Assembly: GCA_009775225.1 (NCBI GenBank)
Contig: VSPE01000031.1
Span: forward strand, 1-26,010
DNA from: Muribaculaceae bacterium
GTDB lineage: Bacteria > Bacteroidota > Bacteroidia > Bacteroidales > Muribaculaceae
Length of the DNA stretch: 26,010 bases
Direction of reading: 5' to 3'
The first letter of the stretch is position 1; each line of letters opens with the position of its first letter. Positions 7,401-15,103 of the stretch are shown one piece after another. Both the position numbers and the translations under genes were made by a program. The notes beneath the pieces were generated by a model. The model saw nothing but the letters and a program-made list of their open reading frames with translations. It was not told the origin of the DNA and ran no database searches.

Positions 7401-8722
7401 ACAGTACGGTCGGGATAACGAGTGACTGCATAGCGCAGGTTGCCGGCGATAAGAGCACCGCCGTTTGCCCCAGCTTCGGGTGCCGACCAGCGCAGAGTGG
7501 CCACCCCTTTACTCACCTCGAGCGTGAGGTCGCTCACGGCCTGTGGCACATCCTCGCCTGCCCAGAACTCAATATAGTCAGCGCCGCCGCGGTTGTCGCT
7601 GTCGGCCATAGTAACCCTGATACTGTTGTTGCCTTCGGTAAACGCAAGGTCGGGAACTGCAACCCGCGAGCCGGGAACAATGCCGCCCACAATGCGGTCT
7701 ACACCATTGACCGACACCATCGCCATAAGCGAGCCCGAGAGCGAGGCCCCAGAGACAGCCTTGGCGGGCGCGGTGAAACTCAGCGTTCCTGCGAGAGGAT
7801 TGCCCGGTGAAAATTCTACGGCAAGAGCGGAAGGAGCCTCAGGAGCCGTCGGAGCAGGTCGGTCGTCGAGGATATAAAGCCCGGCCACCGAAGCGTTGCC
7901 GTCGAGCCTGTAAAGCTCTTTAACGGCAGCTGTAGACGGATTGATTTCATAGAGGCCCGACCAGCACTTCTTGTTTGCGCCATAGCCCTCTTCCTGATAC
8001 ACGGCAGCGAGCAGGCGCCTGTTGGCATTGTCGTAGCACATCGACGACAGGTGTCCGCGGGCAATACTGTTCACCGGAGTCAGCCCCGTGCGCCCTATGC
8101 GCTCCACAGCCCCTGTACGCGGGTCGACAGACACAAGATAGTTGAAAGCACCGAAAAGCGCATATATAGTGCCGTCGTTGGCAGCCGCAATGGCAAAGAA
8201 GTCGCGCTCATCGCGGGTTGGATTTTCTATATCACGGGCCTCGGCAGTGGTAACACTGAAAGAGCAGAAACGCGAGAAACCGCCATAGTCCTCATCCCAG
8301 AAACCGCCGTACACCTTGTCGGTCACGGGGTCGTAGGTCAGGTCGGAAGGCACATTCACCATGTCGATTTCCTCGCGAGTGCCGGCACTCCATGTTGAAG
8401 TGGAATACGAGAGATAGCGGAAGCCGTCGTACAGCGACGCTTCCACTGCGTACATAATATTTCCCCTGTATAGGGCTGCTGCGGTATTGGCCATGCCGCC
8501 CACCTTCTGCAGGCAGGTGACCTTGCCGCCGGGACGGGCCTCCAGAGAATAGACACCCGCACCTTCGGCAGTGCCCCACTCTTCATTGCTTACCATGATA
8601 CCGCCGAGGGTGACCGATGCCGGAGGAAAGTCTTCGGCCACGGCACTTTTCAGTTGCGCGGGCTGTCGGGCCGACGCCGAAATGGCTATAGCCGCCGCTG
8701 TAATCAAAAGAATGTTTCTCAT
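4415..8722 (-). CDS. Giant secreted multidomain protein: propeller-like region, FN3, choice-of-anchor J, T9SS tail
   Basis: 1435 aa with a signal peptide (about 1-19, LLITAAAIAISASA). Residues about 40-290 look like a propeller, with repeated blades such as NDGTIYALFGAFNYLVSVDP. FN3-like units follow at about 291-485. Choice-of-anchor-J (cleaved-adhesin) domains, marked by D(D)xLxSPPL or DDWLISPRL and a late (D)DNVTVE or VDDLTF strand, are at about 488-635, 850-1010 and 1120-1325. FN3 units lie at about 640-845, and a CARDB-like domain at 1012-1110 (VLNAGTEPLAAVDVLV). The last 45 residues are a T9SS type A sorting tail (IYTPAGLRV...GIYLVRYTDG). It is probably exported through the T9SS and attached to or released from the cell surface; the ligand is unknown. 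Domain limits are estimates by eye. Confidence 0.85.
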   Translation of the reverse strand: MRNILLITAAAIAISASARQPAQLKSAVAEDFPPASVTLGGIMVSNEEWGTAEGAGVYSLEARPGGKVTCLQKVGGMANTAAALYRGNIMYAVEASLYDGFRYLSYSTSTWSAGTREEIDMVNVPSDLTYDPVTDKVYGGFWDEDYGGFSRFCSFSVTTAEARDIENPTRDERDFFAIAAANDGTIYALFGAFNYLVSVDPRTGAVERIGRTGLTPVNSIARGHLSSMCYDNANRRLLAAVYQEEGYGANKKCWSGLYEINPSTAAVKELYRLDGNASVAGLYILDDRPAPTAPEAPSALAVEFSPGNPLAGTLSFTAPAKAVSGASLSGSLMAMVSVNGVDRIVGGIVPGSRVAVPDLAFTEGNNSIRVTMADSDNRGGADYIEFWAGEDVPQAVSDLTLEVSKGVATLRWSAPEAGANGGALIAGNLRYAVTRYPDRTVVAPDFQGTEFTDDTFDASWKALYYEVKAFNSRGESEAVVSNKCPAAGALGVPFSEAFDTSEDFDVWTVINANGGSTWSFDKSYKCARYDYDRDNLAADDILVSPPLALKAGQTYKVTYDYRAFSSSYPESFEVLIGTAPTVEGLSECIASHKEFTDTKFTGGVASFTSTADGTCFVAFRCISAPKMWAMMIDNVTVEAIDSRVPGLASELDAVAGERGALSALVSFRAPLTDAEGDGLASLSRITVRRDDKEEPVTEFIGVEPGAELSFTDTDFTSSALYTYKIVCVNELGEGMPAEVKVFVGTDVPAAVGALVIAEEDRHPVLGWEAPLTGAHGGWFDASQLRYRIVRSTDGVVLTEDLTACSYTDGGYTSPADRQENVWYLVYAVTDAGRSPYAQSCDLALFGKPYAVPVSETFAGADMALYPWMSQSSNAVMQAWSLDPAGLNPSAADQNGDRGLATFHSVGEPVGTVSDFYSPMISVRGLESPALSFWMYHSPAIAGDATLEVLVSDGGAYESLGAPLRRDAAEADGWVRHTYSLAAFEDAGRLRVLFRGTGDGAADIYLDNICFDSAVAVDAAVTAFNGPARIAAGEPCDYVVKVLNAGTEPLAAVDVLVRDGDSTLGSARVEALAPGEERAVAFDIALDGVGTYTLAATVVCAGDAVDANNSATLSVKAVEPVVPAPTALTATAGDGGAVLSWLAPAERGAITDDVESYAPWIIDGVGEWTMHDGDYDVTAYINYDAGQYENATARKAFQVLDVQRLGIDIWDEGKAHSGKRLLAALSSLNYVNDDWLISPRLNGAAQWISFYARSFTTDNGMTERMLVHFSTVDADPANFTAITAQPVVLDGVWREFRYYLPEGSRHFAVNCVSDGAFAMFVDDLTFNDLSVPAWELTGYEVLRDGELIATVEEPSYTDAEAGAKSTYTVRAVYGAHGAGPESEPAVYEAAALDLPCAGGAAVEAIYTPAGLRVDGTPAPGIYLVRYTDGSVRKVVL

Positions 8723-8753
8723 AAATCTGATAAGTAATTAATACTCTAAATCC

Positions 8754-8783
8754 AAAAAACGGAGCAGCACCACAACGGTGCTG
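8754..8783 (-). terminator. Terminator between the two giant secreted-protein genes
   Basis: Stem CAGCACC (8765-8771) with GGTGCTG (8777-8783), a 5-base loop, then on the minus strand CTCCG followed by six T. It ends the transcript of the 1291-aa gene. I could not find a consensus promoter between it and the start at 8722, so the downstream gene may rely on read-through or a weak promoter. Confidence 0.75.
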
Positions 8784-8817
8784 TCCATTTTTATCGAAGG
8801 ATATCGGAGAATGAAAA

Positions 8818-11800
8818 TTATTTTACAATCTTTACAGTTACAGATTTGCCGTCGGCTGTGGTAACACGCACCACATACACGCCCTTGGCAAGAGAAGCGA
8901 GGTCGAAGCCGTCGACAGCGTGAGCGTCGAACGACACGAGCATACCTGTGAGGGTGTAGACTTCCACTGCTGCCTCGCCCTCGAAGCTCAGTGCTCCGCC
9001 TGTATATACTATGCCGTCGGACACCTTAACGTCGTCAACGCCGGTTATCGACTTTTCATGACGGATTTCCATGTTGCGGAGGTAGTACGAACCCTTATCG
9101 TTGGCACGGAGAGCCAGACGGAGTGCGCCGGCAGGCACCTTCACCGACTTGGTGATTAAATCGTCGTCGCCTTCGGTCTCATCTGCCTGAGCCTCAATTT
9201 CGGAGGCATCCACAGCATAGAGGTAGAATGTGGCGGAGTGGAGCTTGTTGCGGTTGGTACATTCGGCGGGGATAGACCATTCGCCTACCTTTACAAACTC
9301 GGTCACATCATCGGATGTACCGTAATGGAGTTCCGGGGTAACTTCACCGAGCACATCGAAGTTATAGTGCGAGTCAACCACAACCTTGTAGATGTTGCCT
9401 TTCTCGAACTGAACAGGACGCGAATAAGCGTAGCAGTCGGGAGTGACGTTGTTGCTTGTTATGCCGAGACCGTACGTGAAGCTTACTTCAAGAACTTTCT
9501 GAGTCTTGTTGGCGTCCACTATAGTCCAGCCTGAGAAGGGGCCGTCTTCCCAGTCGGCACCGTAGTTGAGGCCGATTACGGGAATTTCGAGACCCGGGCC
9601 TATCCACATGCTCTTGACCTCGGTGGCAGCTGTCTCACTGCAGCCGTTGACATTGTAAATTTCCACCTTGTAGGTGTAAACACCGCCTGTTGGAACGGTA
9701 GTATCGGTAAACGATGCCTCGAGACCCGGCACAAGACCTTCTTCCACAGTGCCTACTTCAACACCGTTGCGGTACACGACAGCCTTTACAATATCACCCT
9801 CGGCAAGCGACACGCCTGCAAGCGAAGTCTCGGTAGGGTTCTTCCAGCTTACTGTAGCCTCGAGAGCGAAGTCGGCACCGGGAGTAACGGCAACATCGGT
9901 AGCGAGAGCCGGAAGTGCCACCACAGCCTTGATAGCAAACTTCTTAAGCTGAAGATGACTATAGTGCGAAGTGGTGAAAAGCTCGTCGGCGGCAACTACT
10001 ACCTGATATTTGCCGGCTTCGGTCACAGTAAAGTCGAAGGTGCAGTCTACTGTGGAGTATCCGCCCACGCTACACAGTTTTGAAGCCATCCATTGCGCTT
10101 TATCGGTGTCGAACTCACCGGCCTTGAACGCGCCGAGGTTGAAATAGAACGGATTGCTCGCAGTACCGCCGGTAGCAGAGACAGTCACCGAATAATTGCC
10201 GGGAAGCAAATCGAAGTCAGGTGTAAGCAGATAGTCGTTGTATTCGTAGAGACCGTCTTTAACCGAATAGCCCTGAAGTTTTACACACTTGGAGTAGTAC
10301 GACTCCATATCGAAAACCCATGTCTGGCCGTCGTTGTTGCCGTCGATAATATCCCATATAGCGAACGAGGGATGCTCGCCGGCAGTAAAATCGGCAGTAT
10401 AGGGAAGTCCGACTGTACGCGGGCCTATCCAGGAAGTGGTAACGGAAGGATGTACGTCGACAGAAGACTCTTCTTCATCGAGGGCCACGGTCTGCACCTT
10501 GACGGTATATACACCGGTAGAGGCTACAGGTATTGTTGCGGTCTGTACGCCGGGCACGAGTTCCTCGCCAGAGAGAGAGAGAGCAAGTTCACCGTCGATG
10601 TACACAAGCACCTTGTATTCGTCGGTACTCATGGCATCACCTGCAAACGATACTGCGGGGTTCTCCCAGCTCAGTTCGATGTTCAGCGACTCGTCGGCGG
10701 CGGCCACGGCTGCAAGAGCTGTCACAGCGGCGGGAAGGCGGCGGGAAGCGTCCACATTAATAGAAGCGACATAGAAAGTATTGCGCGAAGTCTTCACATC
10801 ACAGGCATGGATACCTACATAATATACGCCCGGCTCAGAAGCATAGAAATCGAAGTAGTGGGGCGACAGCCCGCTGGTGAGGCCGATGTCGGTACAACGT
10901 ACTTCCATAGCCTCGACAGTATCGTCGGTACCGACGCAGTACTCGAACTTATGCGAGTAGGTAGGCCCGGCATATCCGACACGTGCGTTGAGAGTCACGC
11001 GGTAATAGCCTGCTTCGGCAACTTCCACAGGAGGAGTTATGAGCCAGGAATCTTCTACGGTGCCTGTGCCCGAAGAGAGCTGTATCTGGTTTGACGTAGC
11101 AGCATACGACCACACATTGGTGTCATCGGTCGGGCTGTAGTCGGGGCCGTAAATCACGGTGTAGAGGTCGAAATCGTCGGATGTAGTGTGCTTGAACTCG
11201 GCAGGCACGGCAACAGGAGCCACCGGGCCTACATAGCGGCTGCGCACCTCCACGGCCGGGCTTTCCACACCGGCGACAGTAACTTTCACGCTATATGTAT
11301 GATAGCCCGAAGTAAGGCCTGTGGCCTCTGTGTCGGTAAACTCGCTTACGGCACCCTTGAGCGTGGCGACAGGAGACTCGCCACCGTCGCGGTACACCGC
11401 AACCGACTCTACAGTCTGCTCTGTGGTAAATGGGTCGCCGAATACACTTTCCGTGGGAAGTGTCCACGAAAGCACACACTCCATAGCACGGTCTGCGCCG
11501 GGGCTGGCAGCTAGAGTGCTTACGCCGGCTGGCGCGAATACATTTTCGAGCACTGCAAAGTCTGACACGTAGACATAATATTTGTTCTTTTCAGAGCATG
11601 CGTGGAATGAAATATAGTAGTCGCCGGTAGCCTCTGGAGTGAAGCTCACGGCCTGACGCGACCACACATTGGGCGTAGCCGACCATTTTTCCTCAGCATT
11701 GTCGTCGTAGTCGGCAAGCATAACACCTCCGGTAATGCTTGCGGCGTCAGCCACACTCTGCGAGACATATACCGTCATATGCTCCTTATTGCTTGTGTTG

Positions 11801-12693
11801 TATGTGCGATATCCGTAAAGCACCTTATATTCCTTGCCTGCTTCCATGTGGATAGCGGGCGACGAAAGGAAGTCGTCGGAAGCATTGGTCGAGTGATAGC
11901 GGCACTGGGCATACAGACCACTCAGCGAGTGGTCTTTGCTCGTTTCGGTGCAGGCAGTCCACGTCTGATTGTCGTTGTTGGCATTGATAGTAGTCCAGCC
12001 TTCGGCAAAGACACCTGATGCATCCGCAATTGTGGATTCATAAGGCACGGGGACGCCGCTCACTTCGGGCTGCCCGGGTTCTTCCGGCTCTTCGCCGAGT
12101 TCTTCAATAGTGACGTCGGCCACACCGATAAGGCCGGACTTCCCGGCGGACTTCACATGGAAAGCGAAGTAATAAGTGCCCGATTCGCCGGTGTCAGTCG
12201 AGAAGGTCATCTCATGCTTGCGGTACACCGGGGCGTAGTCTACGGGGTCGGGAAGAGCGGTCACCGACTGGTGGTCGTAATACGACGCCATATCCTTGTC
12301 GCGGATAGGATTATAGGAAGTGAAGTACACCTCGAACTCATCGGGAACTGCCGCAGTACTGCTTTTGGCAGCGTAGAATGTGATTTTATATTCAGTCTCC
12401 CCCTTTATATTGAACGCAGGCGATACCAGCCAATCGTCCTGAGCGCCGCGATTAAGACGCAGTAGGTAGGCATCGTGCCCTTTTGTTGCATCGACCTCGA
12501 AGCAGCGCTGCGCGTTTACCTGAAAATACCATGGCTCGGCACCTGAACAATCCAACTGAGTCCAGCTGTTGTCGTCGACAGAAGAACCCGGTGCCGCAGT
12601 CATCGAACCTGATACATACGGCAGACTCACCTGGCCCGTGGCTGCAGTGGCTACAAACAGGGCCGAGGCAAGTAATGTGTAGAGTTTTTTCAT
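8818..12693 (-). CDS. Giant secreted protein with five choice-of-anchor-J-like modules and a T9SS tail
   Basis: 1291 aa; signal peptide 1-20 (LLASALFVATAATG). Five choice-of-anchor-J-like modules occur at about 22-198, 214-378, 497-648, 757-920 and 1035-1215. The first four carry a DDWLVSPAF-type strand (DDFLSSPAI, DSWLITPPV, NDYLLTPDF). FN3-like units (about 390-490, 650-755, 921-1030) separate the later modules, and each FN3 ends in a short aromatic-hydrophobic-Gly-Pro linker (YVGP, WIGP, WIGP). A Pro/Glu-rich hinge (EEPEEPGQPE) follows module 1. The C-terminus is a T9SS type A tail (EVYTLTGMLVS, then KGVYVVRVTTADG). It has the same architecture family as the downstream 1435-aa protein, suggesting an old duplication with domain reshuffling. 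A surface adhesin or glycan-binding role is inferred from domains only. Confidence 0.85.
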   Translation of the reverse strand: MKKLYTLLASALFVATAATGQVSLPYVSGSMTAAPGSSVDDNSWTQLDCSGAEPWYFQVNAQRCFEVDATKGHDAYLLRLNRGAQDDWLVSPAFNIKGETEYKITFYAAKSSTAAVPDEFEVYFTSYNPIRDKDMASYYDHQSVTALPDPVDYAPVYRKHEMTFSTDTGESGTYYFAFHVKSAGKSGLIGVADVTIEELGEEPEEPGQPEVSGVPVPYESTIADASGVFAEGWTTINANNDNQTWTACTETSKDHSLSGLYAQCRYHSTNASDDFLSSPAIHMEAGKEYKVLYGYRTYNTSNKEHMTVYVSQSVADAASITGGVMLADYDDNAEEKWSATPNVWSRQAVSFTPEATGDYYISFHACSEKNKYYVYVSDFAVLENVFAPAGVSTLAASPGADRAMECVLSWTLPTESVFGDPFTTEQTVESVAVYRDGGESPVATLKGAVSEFTDTEATGLTSGYHTYSVKVTVAGVESPAVEVRSRYVGPVAPVAVPAEFKHTTSDDFDLYTVIYGPDYSPTDDTNVWSYAATSNQIQLSSGTGTVEDSWLITPPVEVAEAGYYRVTLNARVGYAGPTYSHKFEYCVGTDDTVEAMEVRCTDIGLTSGLSPHYFDFYASEPGVYYVGIHACDVKTSRNTFYVASINVDASRRLPAAVTALAAVAAADESLNIELSWENPAVSFAGDAMSTDEYKVLVYIDGELALSLSGEELVPGVQTATIPVASTGVYTVKVQTVALDEEESSVDVHPSVTTSWIGPRTVGLPYTADFTAGEHPSFAIWDIIDGNNDGQTWVFDMESYYSKCVKLQGYSVKDGLYEYNDYLLTPDFDLLPGNYSVTVSATGGTASNPFYFNLGAFKAGEFDTDKAQWMASKLCSVGGYSTVDCTFDFTVTEAGKYQVVVAADELFTTSHYSHLQLKKFAIKAVVALPALATDVAVTPGADFALEATVSWKNPTETSLAGVSLAEGDIVKAVVYRNGVEVGTVEEGLVPGLEASFTDTTVPTGGVYTYKVEIYNVNGCSETAATEVKSMWIGPGLEIPVIGLNYGADWEDGPFSGWTIVDANKTQKVLEVSFTYGLGITSNNVTPDCYAYSRPVQFEKGNIYKVVVDSHYNFDVLGEVTPELHYGTSDDVTEFVKVGEWSIPAECTNRNKLHSATFYLYAVDASEIEAQADETEGDDDLITKSVKVPAGALRLALRANDKGSYYLRNMEIRHEKSITGVDDVKVSDGIVYTGGALSFEGEAAVEVYTLTGMLVSFDAHAVDGFDLASLAKGVYVVRVTTADGKSVTVKIVK

Positions 12694-12789
12694 AGAAAAT
12701 ATATTAGAAACGATTATTGTTTTGTTTATACTAAAGTCACATCAGCAGACTTCAAGTGCTTTTGCAGTCAAAAATCCACCACAACAGCG

Positions 12790-12820
12790 CAAAGATAACT
12801 ATAATTTTCGACTTTGCAAG
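12790..12820 (-). promoter_or_regulatory. Promoter of the 1291-aa secreted protein gene
   Basis: On the minus strand CTTG (12820-12817), 19 bases, then TATCTTTG (12797-12790), a good Bacteroidetes match. The start would be near 12783, giving a leader of roughly 90 bases before the ATG at 12693. No known riboswitch is recognisable in that leader. Confidence 0.65.
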
Positions 12821-12888
12821 ATTTTTTGGAAAAATGCACACAACATACACAAGTTACAAACACAGCAATCTGCTCAGTCAAACCTCCT

Positions 12889-12922
12889 CAAAACAAAAAA
12901 GTGCCCACAGAGGAGCACTTTT
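12889..12922 (-). terminator. Terminator of the GH2 remnant
   Basis: Stem AAAAGTGC (12897-12904) with GCACTTTT (12915-12922); on the minus strand it runs into TTTTTTGTTTTG. It sits about 30 bases after the stop of the truncated GH2 gene. A second small hairpin (AGGCC/GGCCT, 12941-12954) overlaps that stop codon. Confidence 0.7.
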
Positions 12923-12952
12923 ACGTATATTTATGCTATCAGGCCAACGGGC

Positions 12953-13306
12953 CTATAATTCTATTTCAGCACCTTCGAGCAGAGGCGACGTGAAGCGTAC
13001 ACGCGCTTTGGCGGCAGCATCCGGCAACACCAAGTATGCAAGCACACGCCCGTCGGCGGCGCGACGCGAAGATGCCCTCGGATGACTCATGTCGGTATTG
13101 CCGGGGCTTTCGAGGCCGAGCAGCTCGGCACCATCGGTGATGCAGCTTATCATATTGTCGGCCAGCGGCACGCGGATGCCGTTTTCGTCCACAACCTCAA
13201 CGGTCACATGAGCGAGAGTACCGTCGCGCTCGGCACTTACCCTGAGGGCATAGGGACGGCCGGTGGTGAATAGCGAGTTGGTTACTGCGACAGTTCCCGC
13301 CGCACC
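12953..13306 (-). pseudogene. 3' remnant of a GH2-family glycosidase (C-terminal domain only)
   Basis: About 118 codons of GH2 C-terminal sequence survive. The stretch FTTGRPYALRVSAERDG, then VTVEVVDENGIRVPLADN, AELLGLESPGNTDM, DGRVLAYLVLP and VRFTSPLLEGAEIEL is the end of the Ig-like C-terminal domain of Bacteroidetes GH2 beta-galactosidase-type enzymes, which normally approach or exceed 800 aa. The sugar-binding domain and catalytic TIM barrel are absent. Reading upstream in frame past 13306 gives residues with no GH2 likeness, because this is the antisense of the neighbouring regulator remnant. No in-frame stop interrupts the surviving part and its terminator is intact, so the loss looks recent. 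It could not be catalytic. An open frame continues to an ATG at 13348 but is a chance extension. Confidence 0.8.
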
Positions 13307-13945
13307 GACATGATAAGCCGCCTCAAGCAGTCCGACGATACGTCGCACATACCCGTGGTGGTAGTCACGGCGAAGATTGCCGAAGAAGCACGCCTTGAAG
13401 CCTACGAGTGCGGGGCCGACTCCTTTATCACCAAGCCATTCTCATCGAAGCTCCTTAAAGCCCGCATAAAGAATATCATAAACACACGGCGACGCCTCGC
13501 ACACATGGCCCTCGAAGCTCAGCTCCCGGCCGCCACCGACACCGCCACGACGGCGGTGGAGAATATCGCTCCCGAGCAGCACTCCGACGAGATAGTGTCG
13601 GGACTCACTGCCGCCGACAGCGACTTCCTGCACAAGGTAGGCGGAATAATCAACGCCAACATAGCCGGAGAGCAGCTCGACGTGGGCTTCATTGCCGACG
13701 CAATGTGTATGTCGCACTCCACTCTGTACCGCAAGGTGAAAGCAATTTCAGGCATGTCGGTAGCCGGACTTATCCGCAAATACCGCGCACGCAAGGCCGC
13801 AGAACTTCTGCTCACAGGCGAATACACAGTATCGGAAATAGCTCTCCTGGTAGGCATGGGCAGCCCCGCCAACTTCCGCCAGTGCTTCAGAGAAGAGTTC
13901 GGCACCACTCCCTCGGAATATTTTCGTCGCTCGAAAGAAAAATAG
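13304..13945 (+). pseudogene. 3' remnant of a hybrid two-component regulator (partial receiver + AraC-type HTH)
   Basis: An ATG at 13310 opens a 211-codon frame, but homology begins at about 13304, in the middle of a receiver domain (SRLKQSDDTSHIPVVVVTAK, then GADSFITKPFSSKLL). The conserved Thr and Lys survive; the phospho-accepting Asp, the histidine kinase and the periplasmic sensor are missing, compared with roughly 1300 aa in intact hybrid regulators. A linker is followed by a complete AraC/HTH_18 domain (about residues 125-211 of the ATG-initiated frame: LYRKVKAISGMSVAGLIR, VSEIALLVGMGSPANFRQCFREEFGTTPSEYF). Such regulators switch on polysaccharide-utilisation loci, often from next to a divergent GH2 gene, the partner still seen here in remnant form. 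A free AraC domain could in principle still bind DNA, but no promoter is visible. Confidence 0.85.
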
Positions 13946-13947
13946 CC

Positions 13948-13969
13948 GTTTTTGCGACATCGCGAAAAC
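13948..13969 (+). terminator. Hairpin after the regulator remnant
   Basis: GTTTTTGCG (13948-13956) pairs with CGCGAAAAC (13961-13969), one G-T wobble, loop ACAT. It begins three bases after the stop codon at the right place for a terminator, but no T tract follows. Confidence 0.35.
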
Positions 13970-14032
13970 CGTCGCCGAACAAGCGGCCCATAACGGTTGT
14001 TATAACGCTATACAACGTTTCAACTACTGCTT

Positions 14033-14965
14033 ATGAAATCTTTTTCACGAAAATTCATCTTACTGCCCGCAGCTGTACTTGCGTTCGCATCGGTATACGC
14101 ACAGGATTCGTCCACAGGGCAGGTATTCATTGTGCCCGTAGATGCCGAAGGCTCTGTCATGGAAGACGCAAAGGTAGAAATGACACGCACCTCCGACGAT
14201 ACATTCCAGGCATCGGGCGTAAGCCTCGACTATGGCTTCTACATACGAGGCTATGACCCGACAAGCGACCTCGGCAACGACTACGGCATGCCGTCGTGGG
14301 CCGTGTCGCCGGCAGTTATCGGCTGGCTGAACCCTGTCAACGGCACAAGTCCCCGATATGCCGCCGTACCCGAAAGCGGCGTATATGATATTTCGTTCTA
14401 TTCGCGAGAAGACACAGGCTATTCGGTAAGCATGTTCGAACTGAAATACAATTCGGCGCCGGATGAACCCACGTACCCCGATGCCATATATCTTGTGCCC
14501 GTAAGCGGCGAAAAAATAAGGATTGAAGGCAGCGGAGGCGTATACTCGGCCACTGTGACACTCCCCTCCTCGTTCAAGATAACATACGAGCCGAGCTACA
14601 GCTACGAAGCCTTTATATTCGGCCCTGCCGAGTCGGAGTCTTCAGTCGTTCTCGAACCCGGTGAGGCTGTAGAGCTGAAATATGCCACTAACACATCCGC
14701 GACATTCTCTTACGACACTTCAGCGCCTCGCGACAGCGAAAACCATGTTCTGATAAGCGTAGACCTATCCTCTCCGACCTACACCGTGACCGTAACGTCG
14801 GGAATAGAAACCGGGGTAGGCGAAGTGAGCGCAGCCGCCGACAACACAACTGAGGCCGTCTACGACCTGTACGGACGCCGGCTCGGCTCTGCCGAGAACC
14901 TCAATCCGGGCATCTACGTAGTGCGCACAGCCTCGGGTACAAACAGCAAGATACTCGTACGCTGA
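14033..14965 (+). CDS. Secreted T9SS cargo protein of unknown function
   Basis: 310 aa, family not recognised. Residues 1-23 are a signal peptide ending in SVYA. Two loosely similar halves follow: one starts GQVFIVPVDAEG (about 29) and the other DAIYLVPVSGEK (about 152), each a beta-rich stretch with many Tyr, Ser and Gly; an internal duplication is possible. The C-terminus (about 265-310) is a T9SS type A tail (AVYDLYGRRLG, then NPGIYVVRTASG). It is therefore probably exported and processed like the two giant proteins on the other side of the scar. The 87 bases upstream lack a consensus promoter but hold a bulged inverted repeat (13996-14004 with 14009-14016, GTTGT/ACAAC arms). It lies alone between the regulator remnant and a terminator. 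Confidence 0.75.
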   Translation: MKSFSRKFILLPAAVLAFASVYAQDSSTGQVFIVPVDAEGSVMEDAKVEMTRTSDDTFQASGVSLDYGFYIRGYDPTSDLGNDYGMPSWAVSPAVIGWLNPVNGTSPRYAAVPESGVYDISFYSREDTGYSVSMFELKYNSAPDEPTYPDAIYLVPVSGEKIRIEGSGGVYSATVTLPSSFKITYEPSYSYEAFIFGPAESESSVVLEPGEAVELKYATNTSATFSYDTSAPRDSENHVLISVDLSSPTYTVTVTSGIETGVGEVSAAADNTTEAVYDLYGRRLGSAENLNPGIYVVRTASGTNSKILVR

Positions 14966-15005
14966 CAGTACATAGCTTAACAAAGACAAGCTCTTACAAT
15001 ACATA

Positions 15006-15046
15006 TCCGACCTGCGCCCGACGCGCGGGCCGGATTTTTTCTTCTT
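15006..15046 (+). terminator. Terminator after the 310-aa secreted protein gene
   Basis: GCCCG (15016-15020) with CGGGC (15026-15030), extended by TCCG/CGGA outer pairs with a bulge, then six T and CTTCTT. It insulates the parC operon from the upstream gene and directly abuts the parC promoter. Confidence 0.7.
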
Positions 15047-15075
15047 GCATTTTTGGTAAAAAATAACTAAATTTG
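15045..15075 (+). promoter_or_regulatory. Promoter of the parC-led operon
   Basis: TTG at 15045-15047, exactly 20 bases, then TAAATTTG at 15068-15075. The start is expected near 15082, about 20 bases before the ATG at 15104. Confidence 0.75.
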
Positions 15076-15103
15076 TAGCAACTTTGACCCTATCACCCTT
15101 GCA

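Noticed and set aside
10093..11094. A 333-aa open frame on the plus strand inside the 1291-aa gene, and similar long antisense frames elsewhere
   Set aside because: It is antisense to a clear multidomain protein, has no recognisable family features, and such shadows are common opposite GC-rich repeat coding.
13307..13348. The ATG at 13348 as the true start of a 131-aa protein on the minus strand
   Set aside because: The first 14 codons are antisense to the receiver remnant and carry no GH2 likeness; real homology starts at about 13306.
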